A stretch of DNA of 64,000 nucleotides from Saccopteryx bilineata (GCF_036850765.1 NC_089495.1:64704410-64768409), one strand, 5' to 3'. Positions 23,335-35,139 are shown, numbered from the stretch's first letter. Made by a program: numbers and translations. Notes: generated by a model from the sequence alone, not told the origin.

Positions 23335-24540
23335 TTACAAAATCATTTGCCCAACATTTCTAAATGGAAAATGATTCAAGGATTAAATGTAAGAACCACT
23401 TGTTTAATATTCAACAATCACTTGTCATTCTCTATGGAAGCTGTTTTTCAATATTCACTTATAATGGAGCCAAAAGTAGTGCTTCATATACACACTGTTT
23501 CCCTTTCCTATATAATAAAGAAAAATAAATCTATTCACTATTATAAATTATATTGAAAACATAGATCATGATCCTTGAATTTCATGACATGAGACAGATT
23601 CTTTGTATAAGTTCTTGACTTTCAATTAACACAAGACATTTAAATCTATTAATTGTATGTTATATTAAAGTAAGTAATATAAATTAAAATACCAGTAAGC
23701 TTAAAAGATTCTTTATACAACAGTCTCACTTCAATTCTTACTTTTTTTCTCCTGAAAGTAATGAAATTCATAAATGAATAAACAATCCAAATTATTGCAC
23801 TAACTAATGAAAGCTTTCCAGTTTTCAAAACTTCTGGTACTTATTTCTGACCTTCATACCTTCACATTCTACTCTTAGGAAAGCTTTTCTTTGATTGTTT
23901 TCTTAAAGAACAGGTTTTTGTTAATTTGGGTTTGCTATTGAGAAAGGCACTTTCTCTCTTGCCCATTCTTGTTTTAGTGCCTCATTTTGTGTCTTTGGGT
24001 TTGATTAGCCCAGTTTCCTGTTTATAATCTTCTGACTCACCAAAAGAGGATAATGGTATTAAATATTGTCTTGAAATGTTACTGTATAAATATCTATTTC
24101 AAAATATTATTTAACTTTAAAGATATTTAAATGTTTAATCTGCATTTTTGAGGCAGTTCTTTTGTATGCTAGAGTAACAGAAAGCCTGATTATAATTATT
24201 ATTTTATAACTCTCATGTTTAAGACACAACTAAAAATGTAGTTTCTATTGGAAAAGGAGTACTTAAGTAAATGTTTAGGTTTTACTTAAAAAATATATAT
24301 TTTACTAACGACTCTTACAAAGGCAAGTAATTCTTAAGCTGAAAGCATAATCACCTTTCTCCAGTTCTGTATGCCAATTTTGTCTCCCCAATTGTGTACC
24401 TTGAGTTTATAATTTGTGTTACCTCTTTATCAACTCAAAAATGTATTTCCAGATCAAACTGGTTTATCCAACACATGCACTTGAAAATATAAGACACTTA
24501 CCATAGGGAGAGAAAACAATTTAAAATTTATATAATTCAT
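23335..24540. other. Unassigned AT-rich sequence
   Basis: No feature that I can name. Confidence 0.5.
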
Positions 24541-24554
24541 AAAGTTAAACCTAA

Positions 24555-25288
24555 TCCAGAGGGACCCGAAACATTGAAGACACGAACAAAGTCCACTGAT
24601 TACACACCAAAGCTTTATTGTCTAGCTTGGTTGGCCAAGCAGGCGGCAAATCCGACAGGAGTCTGAGGGAGAGCGTGCCGGCCCTTTGTTCTACTTAGTT
24701 TTTATAGTTTTGTAAGTGGGAAGTACAGAAGCAAAAATTGTAATTAAGAGCCCCTTACCGCTATTGGTTATAGTCATATATCCTTTAACATGATAGGACC
24801 ATGTTCAATTTGCAAGCCATACATTATTTTGGAGAAAACAAAATTTACAAGTCAACACAGTGGTAGAAAGATGTCTTTTACATATTAAAAGGCATTCCTA
24901 TATTATCTAGTGTTTATCTGCTATCTCTCTGTCCAAAGTCACACGTGTTAACCATATGCATTTACATAGGAGAGGTAGTTTCTGTGGGGACAAATGCCCA
25001 CAAATGGTTCATTGCTATAAGAAAAGGTTTATTTTGGCTTTTCTCTCCCTGTACCTGGCTAGCCATTCACCCCTTTCCCCACAGGTGTGGTGGAATGTCT
25101 GGGGATCCATGTTTTCCTCCCCTTTGCATTTATAATACAATGCCAAGGGCCATCCTGGTCATGCCAATCACACAGTACAGAGACTATTCTCACAATTTCT
25201 CTGCACACCTTAACCCAAATTAATAAAATGTTCTCCAAGCCTCCCAAAATATTAATATTAATTCTGTAGCTTTTGGTACTTTACAACA
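24555..25288 (-). mobile_element. ERV solo LTR, antisense
   Basis: Read on the minus strand it starts TGTTGTAAAGTACC at 25288. It has a TATA-like TATAAAAAC near 24717-24709, GC-rich R-like sequence, and an AATAAA signal at 24619-24614 followed by GTCTTCAATGTTTCGGGTCC. This is the U3-R-U5 layout of a class II-like LTR of about 730 bp. There is no gag or pol sequence and no second LTR nearby, so it is probably a solo LTR. The left end and TSD are not resolved. Confidence 0.65.
24614..24619 (-). terminator. LTR polyadenylation signal
   Basis: AATAAA on the minus strand inside the presumed R region, about 90 bases downstream of the LTR TATA box. Confidence 0.55.
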
Positions 25289-25289
25289 C

Positions 25290-25836
25290 CTGTGGGTGAG
25301 TTAGCACACTGGCTCCTCATATAATGTATTATGACTGATGTCATTTGACAAAACAGCTCTTTCTCTCCCTTTCTCCCTCATTTAACCCCTGCCTCCATCA
25401 CCCATGTAGAAGATATATTAAGATTCTCTATGTTAATATTTATTATAATTTTAAATATCGTGATTGTTAAATCTGTAATATTTCTACACCATACTGTAAC
25501 CCTATGATTCTATGTGGAAAAACACATGAAATGTGCTATCATAATTTTACAAATCAATGCATTTTTTTAATAATAGAGACAAAGAACTAAATTTTTTATG
25601 AAGGACATAATCACATGAAAAGTGAATAGTAAGAAGTAAAATCTTTTTGGAGTATAGTAGGTGGTATTTTGTAGCAACATCATTATCCTGAAGAATACAT
25701 AGACCTGCAAACAAACATAAGACAGAAAAATAGTCACTACAAAAAACTTGTTTAAATAAATTATATAACTTATTAAAACAAAACTGAACAAATCTCTTTA
25801 TTGTAATTTAAAAGAAAGGTCTTTTTTAAATGTAAA
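25290..25836. other. Unassigned sequence
   Basis: AT-rich, no supported feature. Confidence 0.5.
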
Positions 25837-25846
25837 GATCTCCATC

Positions 25847-26290
25847 CCACTTGACCAAGTGGTGGTGCAGTGGTACATAATTAAGCTGGAATGTGGAGGA
25901 CTCAGGTTCAAAACCCGAGGTCTCTGGCTTGAGCATGAGCTCACCCAGATTGTTACAGGATACCCAGCTTGAACTTGGAGTCACTGGTTTGAGCACGGGA
26001 TCATAGACATGGCCCCATGGTCAATGGCTTGAGCCCAAAGGCCCTTGGGCCTTGAAGCCCAAGGTTACTGATTTGAGCCCAAGGTTGCTGGCTTGAGCAA
26101 GAGGTCACTCACTCTGCTGTAACCCTTCCCAGTCAAGGCTCATATAAGAAAGCAATTAATGAACTAATAAGGTGCTGCAATAAAGAATTGATACTTCTTA
26201 TTTCTCTCCCTTTCTGTCTATCTGTACTTATCTGTCCCTCTTTTTGTCCTTCTCTCCGTCACTGTCAAAAGAGAAAAAAAGAAAAGAAAT
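25847..26290 (+). mobile_element. SINE B, long form with expanded modules
   Basis: The head ACTTGACCAAGTGGTGGTGC is followed by many near-repeats of a roughly 20-bp module (GCTTGAGC + AGG/GGA + TCA). It has about twice as many modules as the copies at 434 and 12266, including TTGAAGCCCAAGGTTACTG and GAGCCCAAGGTTGCTGG. The usual end follows (AATTAATGAACTAATAAGG, CTGTC tail, A-rich). Flanked by GATCTCCATC at 25837-25846 and 26291-26300. Confidence 0.85.
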
Positions 26291-26300
26291 GATCTCCATC

Positions 26301-28156
26301 TACTGGCAAGCATTATGATTTAAGCAAAGAAATAGAAGACTTGACTTCTATACAAAATATCACTTTTTAACTCTGCTTTATACATTTCCTGTCCATGGTA
26401 AAAATTTATATATTTTTTACAGAAAAAAAATAATTTGAAAGAAATTTCCAATCTGCTTTTAAGAAATGATCTTTTTATATGAATGTGTACACAAATCTTG
26501 GTCTTATTCTCTGTAATCTGTTTTATTTTATTTTCTCACCTAAAGGTTTATTTATTAACTTTTAGCACAGTAGATGGACTTCATTCAGAAGTTGAAGCAC
26601 TATCACTGTTTTACGAGCTTGAGCCATGTTTACATTTTATTCAAACACTGCAAACTAATAAGTTAAACTAATTCAAGTAAAGCAAATACATGAGAAACTA
26701 AAGTAAGAAGTAAGTTGTGTCTTTTTCCAAACAGCTACTTAATATTATTAATTTTAAGATTCACAGTGGAAGAACATGGCAAATTTAAATATACTTGTCA
26801 TTAATCCTTTCCTTTATATCTATTTTTATATCTCTTATTGGTTTTCAAACAGATTACGCATTTTACCCACATTTCAAAATAAAAATTTGAAGGGCCTTCT
26901 TACTATTGGTTCAGAACCTACTTTATTTCTGTCCCTTTGATCAACATAAGAATTGAGATTTACAGATGTATGAGACAGTAGAATTTCAAATAACAAAACT
27001 TTGTGCTTTGAATTTGCTTTCATTTTGTCATCAGATTTTCTCTAGATTTAGAAAAAAGTGATTTAACAGAGTTTTTCTATTATGAAATTTAAGAAAGTAA
27101 ATTCACATAAACATTAATTTAAATTTATTTAGGTTTTGAGGTACAACTCTGAAAAAAGAAGGTTGAGACTAACAGAGTTGGTTAGAAAATAGGCAAATTT
27201 ATATTAGTTCAGATAAATTGAATATGTGGACTCTAAAGACATTCTCCTTAATTAAAAATAAAACTTAAGAGTTTAATATTTTTCTCTATTTTTCCATGCA
27301 TTATTTATTCAAAAATATTTATTGAGTTTTTGATTAGTAATTGCAGTTAAATTTAATAACATTTGTATCTGAAGCATATTGACAAATAAAGGATTCAACA
27401 TTTTATAAAATAATCTAATACAGTAGAAAATATTAAATATAATAAGTTTGTTGAGAAAAATATTAAATGTGTTTAGTTCTTATAGATAGGTGAAACTTTA
27501 GAGATGCAAACTATATCAAAATTGTTTGCCATAGCAGTCAAAACATGATATGTAAAGAAGAAAAATATAGTTGACTTCATATATTATTTAACTTTTAAAG
27601 CAATTATGTAAAATGGACTGTAATAAAGATATTTTATAAAAATTATAAAGTGTCTAAAAGATAGTAACAAGCTGGTCTAACACAACCCCACTCCTGAATG
27701 GCAGGACTCAAAATTCCATGTATGTTTTTTCCTTATTGACCTAAGAAAAACAATATATCTTGAGTATCTCAAGCCATTGACAAATGACTTTTCATTAGAG
27801 AGTATAAGAGACAGAACCTTTTAAAAAGAGCAGTTTGAATGGCATCATAAAGGGTCTATACTATCATCTATAGATAAGGCAGTTTTATATTCCAAGAGGA
27901 AGAACACATGAAAAAAAACAAGAGTATAACTTATCACAAAGCAAATATCAAATTCTAGCTTCTTCAATATTATCAAAACTTTCTGTTGATGAGACCAACC
28001 TGAGTTTATTGCTTTTAGCAGGAAGAAAAAACATTGCCTTGCCTTAGTTCTGTTTTAGCAAAGGTCAAAATTAGAATATTTATGAGATATGAATGCCAGG
28101 TTTAGTGTGCTTTTTAATAGTTGATTCAAATTAAGGAAAGACAGTAATATAATATA
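26301..28156. other. Unassigned AT-rich sequence
   Basis: Nearly 2 kb with no gene and no confident repeat. The segment near 27,300 (TTATTCAAAAATATTTATTG) may be an L2/MIR relic. Confidence 0.5.
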
Positions 28157-28300
28157 CTGCTCACAAAAATTAGAGGATATTTCAAAATGAATATGAAGCA
28201 ATAAAATAAAGAAACATTTGGATTTTTTTATTAAACAAGAACACCAGAAAAGTAAACGACAAGTCAAAGAAAGTTGTTTGATTTTACAAATGAGGTGCAA
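28157..28300 (+). repeat. Left inverted repeat of the Tc1 element
   Basis: Pairs with the reverse complement of 29520-29669. Shared blocks in order include TTTCAAAATGAATAT, ATTTTTTTATTAA, CAAGAACA, AAGTCAAAGAAAGTTGT and ATGCAAATGAGATGC or AAATGAGGTGC. The repeat pair is diverged but colinear over about 140 bp. Confidence 0.8.
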
Positions 28301-28399
28301 ACTTGATCATCGTGATTGAATAACAAGTGATATATTGATGGGGGTGAACAGAACCATGTCACACTGGATGGGACTGCCACACATTGTTCAGTGGAATCA

Positions 28400-29400
28400 T
28401 GCAAGACTGCCAAAACACACTGCCAGCAATGGATGGGGCGTGCACAGGATCAGATTATCCAGCAGTTCTTGTGGGATCTTCTGCCACTCTTGCTCCAGGG
28501 TAACTTTCAGCTCAAGGAGTGTGTGGGAGGCATTGGATGGTTTGCCAAATGCCTTTTCAGTGGGTTCCAAGCATGGGATTCGGGTCTGGAGAATGTAAAG
28601 GCCACCAGTCCATGTGTTCAATTCTTGCCTCCTGAAGCATGTTGTTGACCAGATGCACATGGTGGGGACTTGCATTATTGTCCATGAAAAGAAGGTTGTT
28701 TCTAACTGCTCCAGCATAGGGTACCACTATAGGGTGCAGGAAATTATCTCAACATCTGACAGCAGTCAGCAATCTGTTTCTGATGATGTGGAGGTTGGTA
28801 CGACCACCAATGCTGATGCCAGCCCACATCATGATTCCACCACCACCAAAGGAGTTCCTTTCTCGCATGAAATGTGTATTCTCCCGTGTTCCTTGTTCAT
28901 GCCAGATCCGGACAAAATGATTGTCAGGCTGCAGACTGAATCCTAACTCATCAGAGAGAAAGACAGTTGACAACTCATCACAGGTCCAATAATGATGCTT
29001 ATCAGCCCACATTCTATGGGTTCTCTGGTGTTTAGCAGATAACAGAATTCATACCATTGTTCTCTGGGTATGTAGACCAACATGATGTAGCATATTTCAT
29101 ATGGTCTGAGTGCATATACATTGTCTAGTGGCAGCAAGAAACTGTTCCCAGAACTCTGTTGCATTGCTGCTCCTGTTTCTTCTTGCCAATAAGGTCCAGC
29201 AGTGGTCATCTCCTTCTGTTGTGGCAGATGGGCAATGCTACCTCCATTTTCTTTGTACTGTGCCAGTCTCTTGAAAGCAATTCCACAGTCTGCTAATCAT
29301 TCTTTGAGATGTTCCAAGTACTGTTGCCAGTCATCTATGTTTGACAAGCTTCAAGACATCCAATGGCTCTCCAGGCTTTACATTTGGGCAAATCATGTAG
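28400..29400 (-). pseudogene. Tc1-like transposase, disrupted
   Basis: A cut-and-paste DDE transposase of Tc1/mariner type. N-terminal helix-turn-helix remnants lie at about 29380-29270 (RAIGCLEACQT, then ISRLWNCFQETGTVQ in another frame). The catalytic domain shows VFLSDELGFSLQPDN with the first Asp at 28952-28950, the glycine-rich FGGGGIMMWAGISIGGRT block, LLFMDNNASPH with the second Asp at 28682-28680, and SPDPNP then LEPTE (another frame), where the final Glu is plausibly 28567-28565. The C-terminal EWQKIPQELLDNLI block follows. Asp-to-Asp spacing of about 90 residues fits Tc1. Several frameshifts and stops break it. Plus-strand frames here are shadows. Confidence 0.88.
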
Positions 29401-29519
29401 CAGGGGCATTGCGAGAGCTTGGAAATTGCAGAATGTACACTTTCAAGATTAGGGAAGGTACAGATACTTCAGTACTTTCAGCCTTTGGTTTAGTGCATTT
29501 TCACCAATGAAATAAAAGT

Positions 29520-29669
29520 TGGTTTTGCATCTCATTTGCATAATCTGACAACTTTCTTTGACTTATCATTTGCTTTTCTTATGTTCTTGCTTAATAAAAA
29601 AATTAAATGCTTCATTTTTCTATCACTTATATTCATTTTGAAACATCCCCTAATGTTTGAGAGACACAG
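29520..29669 (-). repeat. Right inverted repeat of the Tc1 element
   Basis: Inverted partner of 28157-28300. It ends in CAG next to TA, matching CTG next to TA on the left. Confidence 0.8.
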
Positions 29670-29789
29670 TAAAGGTATGCTTCGATGCAAGAAGTTCAGT
29701 AAAGTCTTGGTATTCTATTTGCCCTTTAATTCTTTCTATTTAGGAGTTTTTTGGTCTTTGTAAAGTTCCTGAAAAAAATGGCTTTTTTC

Positions 29790-29945
29790 TCATTTTTCTA
29801 TATAAAGTTTTGTTAGAATACAGCCATGACCATTCATTTACTTACTATCTTTTGCTATTTTTGCACTACAAGGTAATATTGAATAGTTGCAATAGACACT
29901 GTGTCAGCCAAGTCATAAAGCATTTAGTTTGTGACTCCTGCTTTC
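29790..29945 (+). repeat. hAT-Charlie-type MER element, old
   Basis: It reads AAAGTTTTGTTAGAATACAG, then CCATGACCATTCATTTACTT, GCACTACAAGGTAATATTG, AATAGTTGCAATAGACACTG. This order is that of an ancient mammalian hAT-derived MER repeat. Ends are lost. Confidence 0.55.
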
Positions 29946-30039
29946 CAGTTCTCCTACACTGTTTAATTTTTCCTAGTACTGAGAACTAACATTTGTTTAG
30001 TTTTTTTCTCTTCCTAGTTATTGTATATTAATTATTTGA

Positions 30040-30235
30040 TCTTTAGTTCATTTAACACATAGTTATTGAATGCAAAGTGATTTTCAATTTTTTAGAGATG
30101 CAGTAGAAAACGAAAACAAAAACAAAAAAATATATATGAAATTTTAAAAAAGCAAGGCATAGTGGAGCTTCATTCACAAGGAAACAGGAAAAAAGATAAT
30201 AAATAATAAGCAAATAAATAAATAAATAAAGTATA
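30040..30235. repeat. L2-like fragment
   Basis: Shows the common ancient-LINE order: TTCATTTAACACATAGTTATTG, GAGATGCAGTAGAAAACGAA, GTGGAGCTTCATTC, and an AATAAATAAATAAAT end. Confidence 0.45.
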
Positions 30236-30264
30236 TCTATAATATTAAATTAAAAATAAGTTTT

Positions 30265-30985
30265 TATCTTGGCCAGTTGGTTCAGTGGTAGAGTGCAAGT
30301 CCGACTTGTGGAGGTCCAGGATGCAATTCCCAGTCAGGGCACACAGGAGAACTTACCATCTGCTTCTCCACCCTTTCCTCTCATTTCTCTTTCTTTCTCT
30401 TTATTTCTCTCTTCCTCCTCCTGCAGCCATGGCTAATTGTAGTTTGTTAGCCTCAGGAACTAAGGATGGCTCCAAGTATTCCCTCTAAGGTGCTATAAAT
30501 AGCTCAGTTGCGGCCTTGGACGGTTGGTTCAGCGGCAGAGCGTCGGCCTGGCGTGCGGGGGACCCGGGTTCGATTCCCAGCCAGGGCACATAGGAGAAGC
30601 GCCCATTTGCTTCTCCACCCCCCCTCCTTCCTCTCTGTCTCTCTCTTCCCCTCCCGCAGCCAAGGCTCCATTGGAGCAAAGATGGCCCGGGCGCTGGGGA
30701 TGGCTCCTTGGCTGCTGCCCCAGGCGCTAGAATGGCTCTGGTCGTGGCAGAGTGATGCCCCCTGGTGGGCGTGCCAGGTGGATCCCGGTTGGGCGCATGA
30801 GGGAGTCTGTCTGACTGTCTCTCCCCGTTTCCAGCTTCAGAAAAAAAAAAAATAGCTCAGTTGCTAGCAACCCCTAGCTACATTCCAAATGGGCAGATCA
30901 TTGCCCCCTAGTGGCTTGCCAGGTAGATCCTGGTCAAGGCACATGCAGGAGTCTGTCTCTGACTCCCCTCTTCTCGCTGAATAAA
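30265..30985 (+). repeat. Old SINE A, split by a younger SINE A
   Basis: The first half is 30265-30511 (head TTGGCCAGTTGGTTCAGTGG) and the second half 30850-30985 (TAGCTCAGTTGCTAGCAAC onward), with an AATAAAAAATAAATAA tail. A CTCF-like core GCCCCCTAGTGGC lies at 30903-30915. Confidence 0.85.
30512..30849 (+). mobile_element. Young SINE A nested in an older SINE A
   Basis: Perfect 15-bp TSD AAATAGCTCAGTTGC at 30497-30511 and 30850-30864. Well-preserved head with GGTTCGATTCCCAGCCAGGG. It carries one CTCF-like motif (ATGCCCCCTGGTGGG, 30755-30769) and lacks the second unit, so it is a shorter subtype. Confidence 0.93.
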
Positions 30986-31069
30986 AAATAAATAATACGT
31001 TCTAAAAAGAGCGCATAAAGTAGTGAAGGAGGACATGAAACAAAAAAAGTTAACATTTTAATATGATGG

Positions 31070-31460
31070 TATTATGGATGGTGTGCAGATCCTCTTCACC
31101 TGATCAGTAATTGCCCACTTTGTCTTCTAACTATCAAAGGTGTTATGGTTGAGTACTGGCAGCTACATGCTTCCTCATAAAACTGCTTTTGTCTAACAAG
31201 AACAACTCAATATCAGTATACCTGAGGAGTCATGAGTCCTTGACTCCCAACGACTGAGAAATAAAGAAATAATGAACTTTTGGTGAGACAACCTCTGTAG
31301 TCCAGTTAACACTCCAGAGCTCCTTATGGCATCTGATTATAACTAGATTTCTCCTAACCCCATATTTTTGCCTAATTTTCTTCTAAACACTATCTTGCTT
31401 CCTCGCTGCCTTTCAACTTTATCCCAAGTGCACTCTGTCAATAAATAACTTGCATAAGAA
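31070..31460 (+). repeat. LTR-like segment
   Basis: Ends with CAACTTTATCCCAAGTGCAC and CTGTCAATAAATAACTTGCA, which looks like the polyadenylation region of an old LTR. There are no clear TG...CA ends. Confidence 0.35.
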
Positions 31461-31892
31461 TTAATGTTTTATCATTTCATTCTATGAAATTTGATGTAAA
31501 ATAGTGAAAGGGAAAAGCAAATTGAGAAAATGAAGAGTATAAAATTTTTCAGTGACACAGAAAGATGGAAAATGGAAGATTAGAAGACTGTGATGACAAC
31601 ATAGGAAGGAAGGTAAGAATTGGAAGGGTTTTAGATTTACTTTGAAACTTGAATCAATAGGATTTATGAATGAAGTGATATCAGAAAAAAAGGAATCAAA
31701 AATATTAATCCTTAATAGTTTTAGCTTCAAGAACTGAAAAAATTAAAATGCCATTAATTGATACAAAAAACAATGAAAAAAAACTGCTTTGAAGAAAGAG
31801 AGGCTTTGAATTGATACAATTTGGAACAAATTGCCATAAAAGTAGTGACTTAAACCAAACAAATAAGAAATGTTAATAAAATTGCAACTCAG

Positions 31893-32247
31893 GGCCCTAG
31901 CCGGTTGGCTCAGCAGTAGAGTATCTGCCCAGAGTGTGGAAGTCCTGGTTTTGATTCCCAGCCAGGACATACAGGAGAAGCGCCCATCTACATCTCCACA
32001 CTGCCCCCTCTCCTTTCTCTCTGTCTCTCTCTTCCCCTCCCACAGCCAAGGATCCATTGGAGCAAAGTTGGCCTGGGCACTGAGGGTGGCTCCATGGCCC
32101 CCATTTCAGGAGCTAGAATGGCTCCAATTGCAGCAGAGTAACATCCCAGAGGGGCCGAGCATTGCCTTCTGGTGAACATATGCCGGGTGAATCCTGGTTG
32201 GGCACATATGGGAGTCTGCCTCCCACTGCTTCTTACTTCAGGGAAAA
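31893..32247 (+). mobile_element. SINE A with 14-bp TSD
   Basis: Head GCCCTAGCCGGTTGGCTCAG, full body and short A tail. Flanks AAATTGCAACTCAG (31879-31892) and AAATTCCAATTCAG (32248-32261) differ at two positions. Confidence 0.88.
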
Positions 32248-32519
32248 AAATTCCAATTCAGTGTGAGTAGAATAGAGATTCCCCTTCTTTATTTCTGTTG
32301 ATGTTAGCTGGCGAGCTTAATGCTCCAGCTGTAATCATTTGAAGGCTAGCTGATATCTGGTAATTGTTGCTAATCATTGGATAAGATTTTAGCTGGAATG
32401 ACCAGCCTATATACATAAAATACCACTCCGTGTAGCTTGTGCTTTCTCTCAGCATGGCAATGAGGTCTCCAAGATTGGAGTGATAAGAAAAGAGAGCCAT
32501 GCTGAAGCCATGCTACTTT

Positions 32520-33100
32520 TCTTTTTAATTTTTAATTAATTTTAATTTATTGTATTAACACGGAATCAAGTGTCCCACTCAACATAGCTCCCTCACCCCA
32601 TCCCCTTGTCCCCCAATACCCCTCCTTTTGTCTCCCTCCTCTTAACTTTTTCTCCCCTTCCCTTTAGGATTTGCTGTCCTGTTATCAGTATCTATGTGTT
32701 ATGTATATATATTTTCATGAATCCGTTTACCTTCTCTGATCCCATCCCCTCATCCCCCTTCCCTCTGACAGCTGTCCCTTTGCTCCTTGTGACCCCACCT
32801 CTGCTTCTATTCTGTTCCTCAGTTCACTTTGTTTGTTAGATTCCATATAAGTAAGATCATATGATATTTTTCTTTCTCTGCCTGGCTTACTTTACTTGGC
32901 ATAATAATCTACTGGTCCATTCGTGCCATTGCAAAAGGTAAGATTTCCATCTTTTTCATGGCAGTGTAGTATTCCCTTGTGTATATGTACCACAGCTTTT
33001 GAATACACTCACTTACTGTTGGACACATGGGCTATTTCCAGATCTTGGTTATTGCAAAGTGCTACAATAAACATGAGAATGCATAGCTTCTTTTGAATCA
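32520..33100 (-). repeat. L1 3' end, antisense, 5'-truncated
   Basis: It begins with TATTAACACGGAATCAAGTG and CCCACTCAACATAGCTCCCT and runs through TCCATATAAGTAAGATCATA and ATTTCCAGATCTTGGTTATT. It stops near 33,100. The same subfamily 3' end opens the element at 16458. Confidence 0.75.
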
Positions 33101-33104
33101 GTGA

Positions 33105-34145
33105 TTTGATATTCTTAGCCTACCTTTAAAAAATTTATCTTTAAAAATTGTACATTATCAGGTATGTCACATTTCATCTATCTTAGCTCTCACAAAGATT
33201 TGCCCAAACTCAAGGAAAAAACTACCCCAGCTCTGGATGAAACAAAGTAGGTATTACTTTGTAAGTAGAGTGTGTGAGATACTCTCTCTATACATATACA
33301 CATACACACATACATCTCAATAAGACTGGCTTTGGGAAATATAATATGCTGTGTTTAAAATTCACGTTTGGACAAGATAAGTTTGAGATGACTATTACAC
33401 ATCCAAGTGTAGATATAAAAAAGTAGCATATGTGGCTCTGAGTTTAGAGAAAACATAACCCACATCAAATAATTCAGACAGCACTAGAGGTTTGTTTGTT
33501 CTCCTTGGTTGAACATGCTCAAAATTTGTTTTCAGAGATGATCTATGATATTTGAGTATTTAAATTGATTTCCTTTTTCTAGTTTTGTATCTCAAATAAA
33601 AACAGTGAAACCAAGTGAAGTATGGCATGAAGGAAATTGCATTTTATATATTATAATGACAGAGAACTCCTTTAGACTAGAGATGATCAGTTCCTTTAGA
33701 ACAAGAAGGACATTTTCTTAAGCTAATACTTGAAGCAGAAGGTATATCAAAAAGCATTTGAATTCTGTGACCTCTGAGTCTTATGTGGAGTTACATTTCA
33801 TTATCAGAAACAAGCCTTCTTTCCATAATGTCATAGTTTTCAAATTAGACCCCTTAAGGTAAAAAAATTCACTGAATTTTAGTTCAGTAACCAAAAGCCA
33901 CATCACAATTGGTTTTTGGAAATATTAGCCTTTCAATTTAAATAGATTACTTCATTAAAGTTATAGAAATACCTGGATATAATTTTTACTTTGAGGTAAG
34001 ATTAAGGAAATTAAACTATATTTTGTCTTGGTTTAATTATAGAATGTCTTCAGAATAAGCCATTCTTCTTACAACTTGAGCTTTATGACAGTATCTACCT
34101 GGCTCCACATAGCTATGCACTGAAGGAACACTTTGTTTCAGTGAC
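33105..34145. other. Unassigned sequence
   Basis: About 1 kb, AT-rich, with a short ACATACACA tract near 33,290. No gene or repeat family recognised. Confidence 0.5.
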
Positions 34146-34149
34146 TATA

Positions 34150-35115
34150 ATAGGCAGTTAGGCAGGCATGAGCAGATTAAGAATTATAGGCCAGGTACTG
34201 AAGGTCCACAGGGTTGAATGGTGTTGGTACATAACAATGAAAAAAACTGGGTGAACCTTGCCCTCCCCAGAGTGAACTTTCCTACCCTAACATATCACTG
34301 ATCATGTGCTTTAGACCTCCTTATATTTCATATGGCTAGTCATTCCATTTGTACCCTCCCTTAACCTGTGGCTGTCTTGCAATAAACTCTATTTTAGGAG
34401 AAACAATAAGGGTGGAGAAAAGCCTTATGCAATTCCCATACAAGCCCTTGGACAACCACTCCCTTAAGCATTGAACCTTCAATACAATGAGGTTCTGATC
34501 AGCATTGAATAGGCTTAGGAACAAAGCCTTGGGTCTGTTGACCACAGAGACAGAAGTTAGTCAAAATAGAGAGAATATCTAGGCCTCAGCAGTATTTCAG
34601 CTATAGGCTCAGAAAAGCAAGGCTAGACAGGGCAATGCCATTCAGGACCAGATGCAATGACTAATGACCCCCTCACCTAGCACTGACCAATCACTGGAGA
34701 TCACAACCTTGAAGAGACACACCTGGAAATCTGATGAATGTTCTATTGAGATTCTTCTTTGGCACCTCCCTTATAATTTCGACCCTTGAAAACCCTTAAA
34801 ATGAAAGACCCAGCTTGTTCTCTTCTTCTCTCTCTCTCTCTCCCTCTCTCTCTCTCTCCTCTCTCTCATTCTCTCTCTAGGTCTATGTGTGCCTCTCTCT
34901 CTTTAGATTATGCCCAATTTTATTTTCTTCTATTTACCCCAATAAGTGTATATCCTTGCTTGCTTTCTCCTAAGTACCAAGGGTACTTCCTTTGCAACTG
35001 TAATTTCTTTCCTGAGCTCATACTGCCAGGCTGGCTCACTTTTCCTACCTCTGTAACATCTTAAATAAATTTTATTTAATAATTTCAGTTCTTGGCTCTA
35101 AATTCTTTCCCCAAC
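34150..35115 (+). repeat. LTR-like region (ERV or MaLR)
   Basis: Blocks such as AGGCAGGCATGAGCAGATTA, CCTTGCCCTCCCCAGAGTG, GCTGTCTTGCAATAAACTCT and the late CATCTTAAATAAATTTTATT, with AATAAA signals, look like LTR sequence, perhaps more than one LTR piece. The frame at 34786-35064 runs across the CT tract and is not a gene. Confidence 0.4.
34818..34880. repeat. CT microsatellite
   Basis: TCTCTC tract with CCC and ATT interruptions. Confidence 0.9.
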
Positions 35116-35139
35116 AAACTCAAAACCAAAATTGCTGAG

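Larger units (their letters stand above)
28157..29669 (-). mobile_element. Tc1-type DNA transposon, complete but inactivated
   Basis: About 1.5 kb between TA dinucleotides at 28155-28156 and 29670-29671. The first and last roughly 140 bp are long inverted repeats (listed separately). The interior carries a broken Tc1-type transposase on the minus strand. Both ends, the TA target site and the transposase agree, so the element boundaries are well supported. Confidence 0.88.

Noticed and set aside
25847..26290. CRISPR-like array because of regularly repeated short modules
   Set aside because: The modules are diverged tandem units of a retroposed SINE in mammalian DNA, without unique spacers.
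28335..28946. Plus-strand frames of 85-110 codons
   Set aside because: Antisense shadows of the Tc1 transposase, which reads on the minus strand with recognisable motifs.
34786..35064. 92-codon Ser/Leu-rich frame
   Set aside because: Driven by the CT microsatellite and LTR-like sequence.
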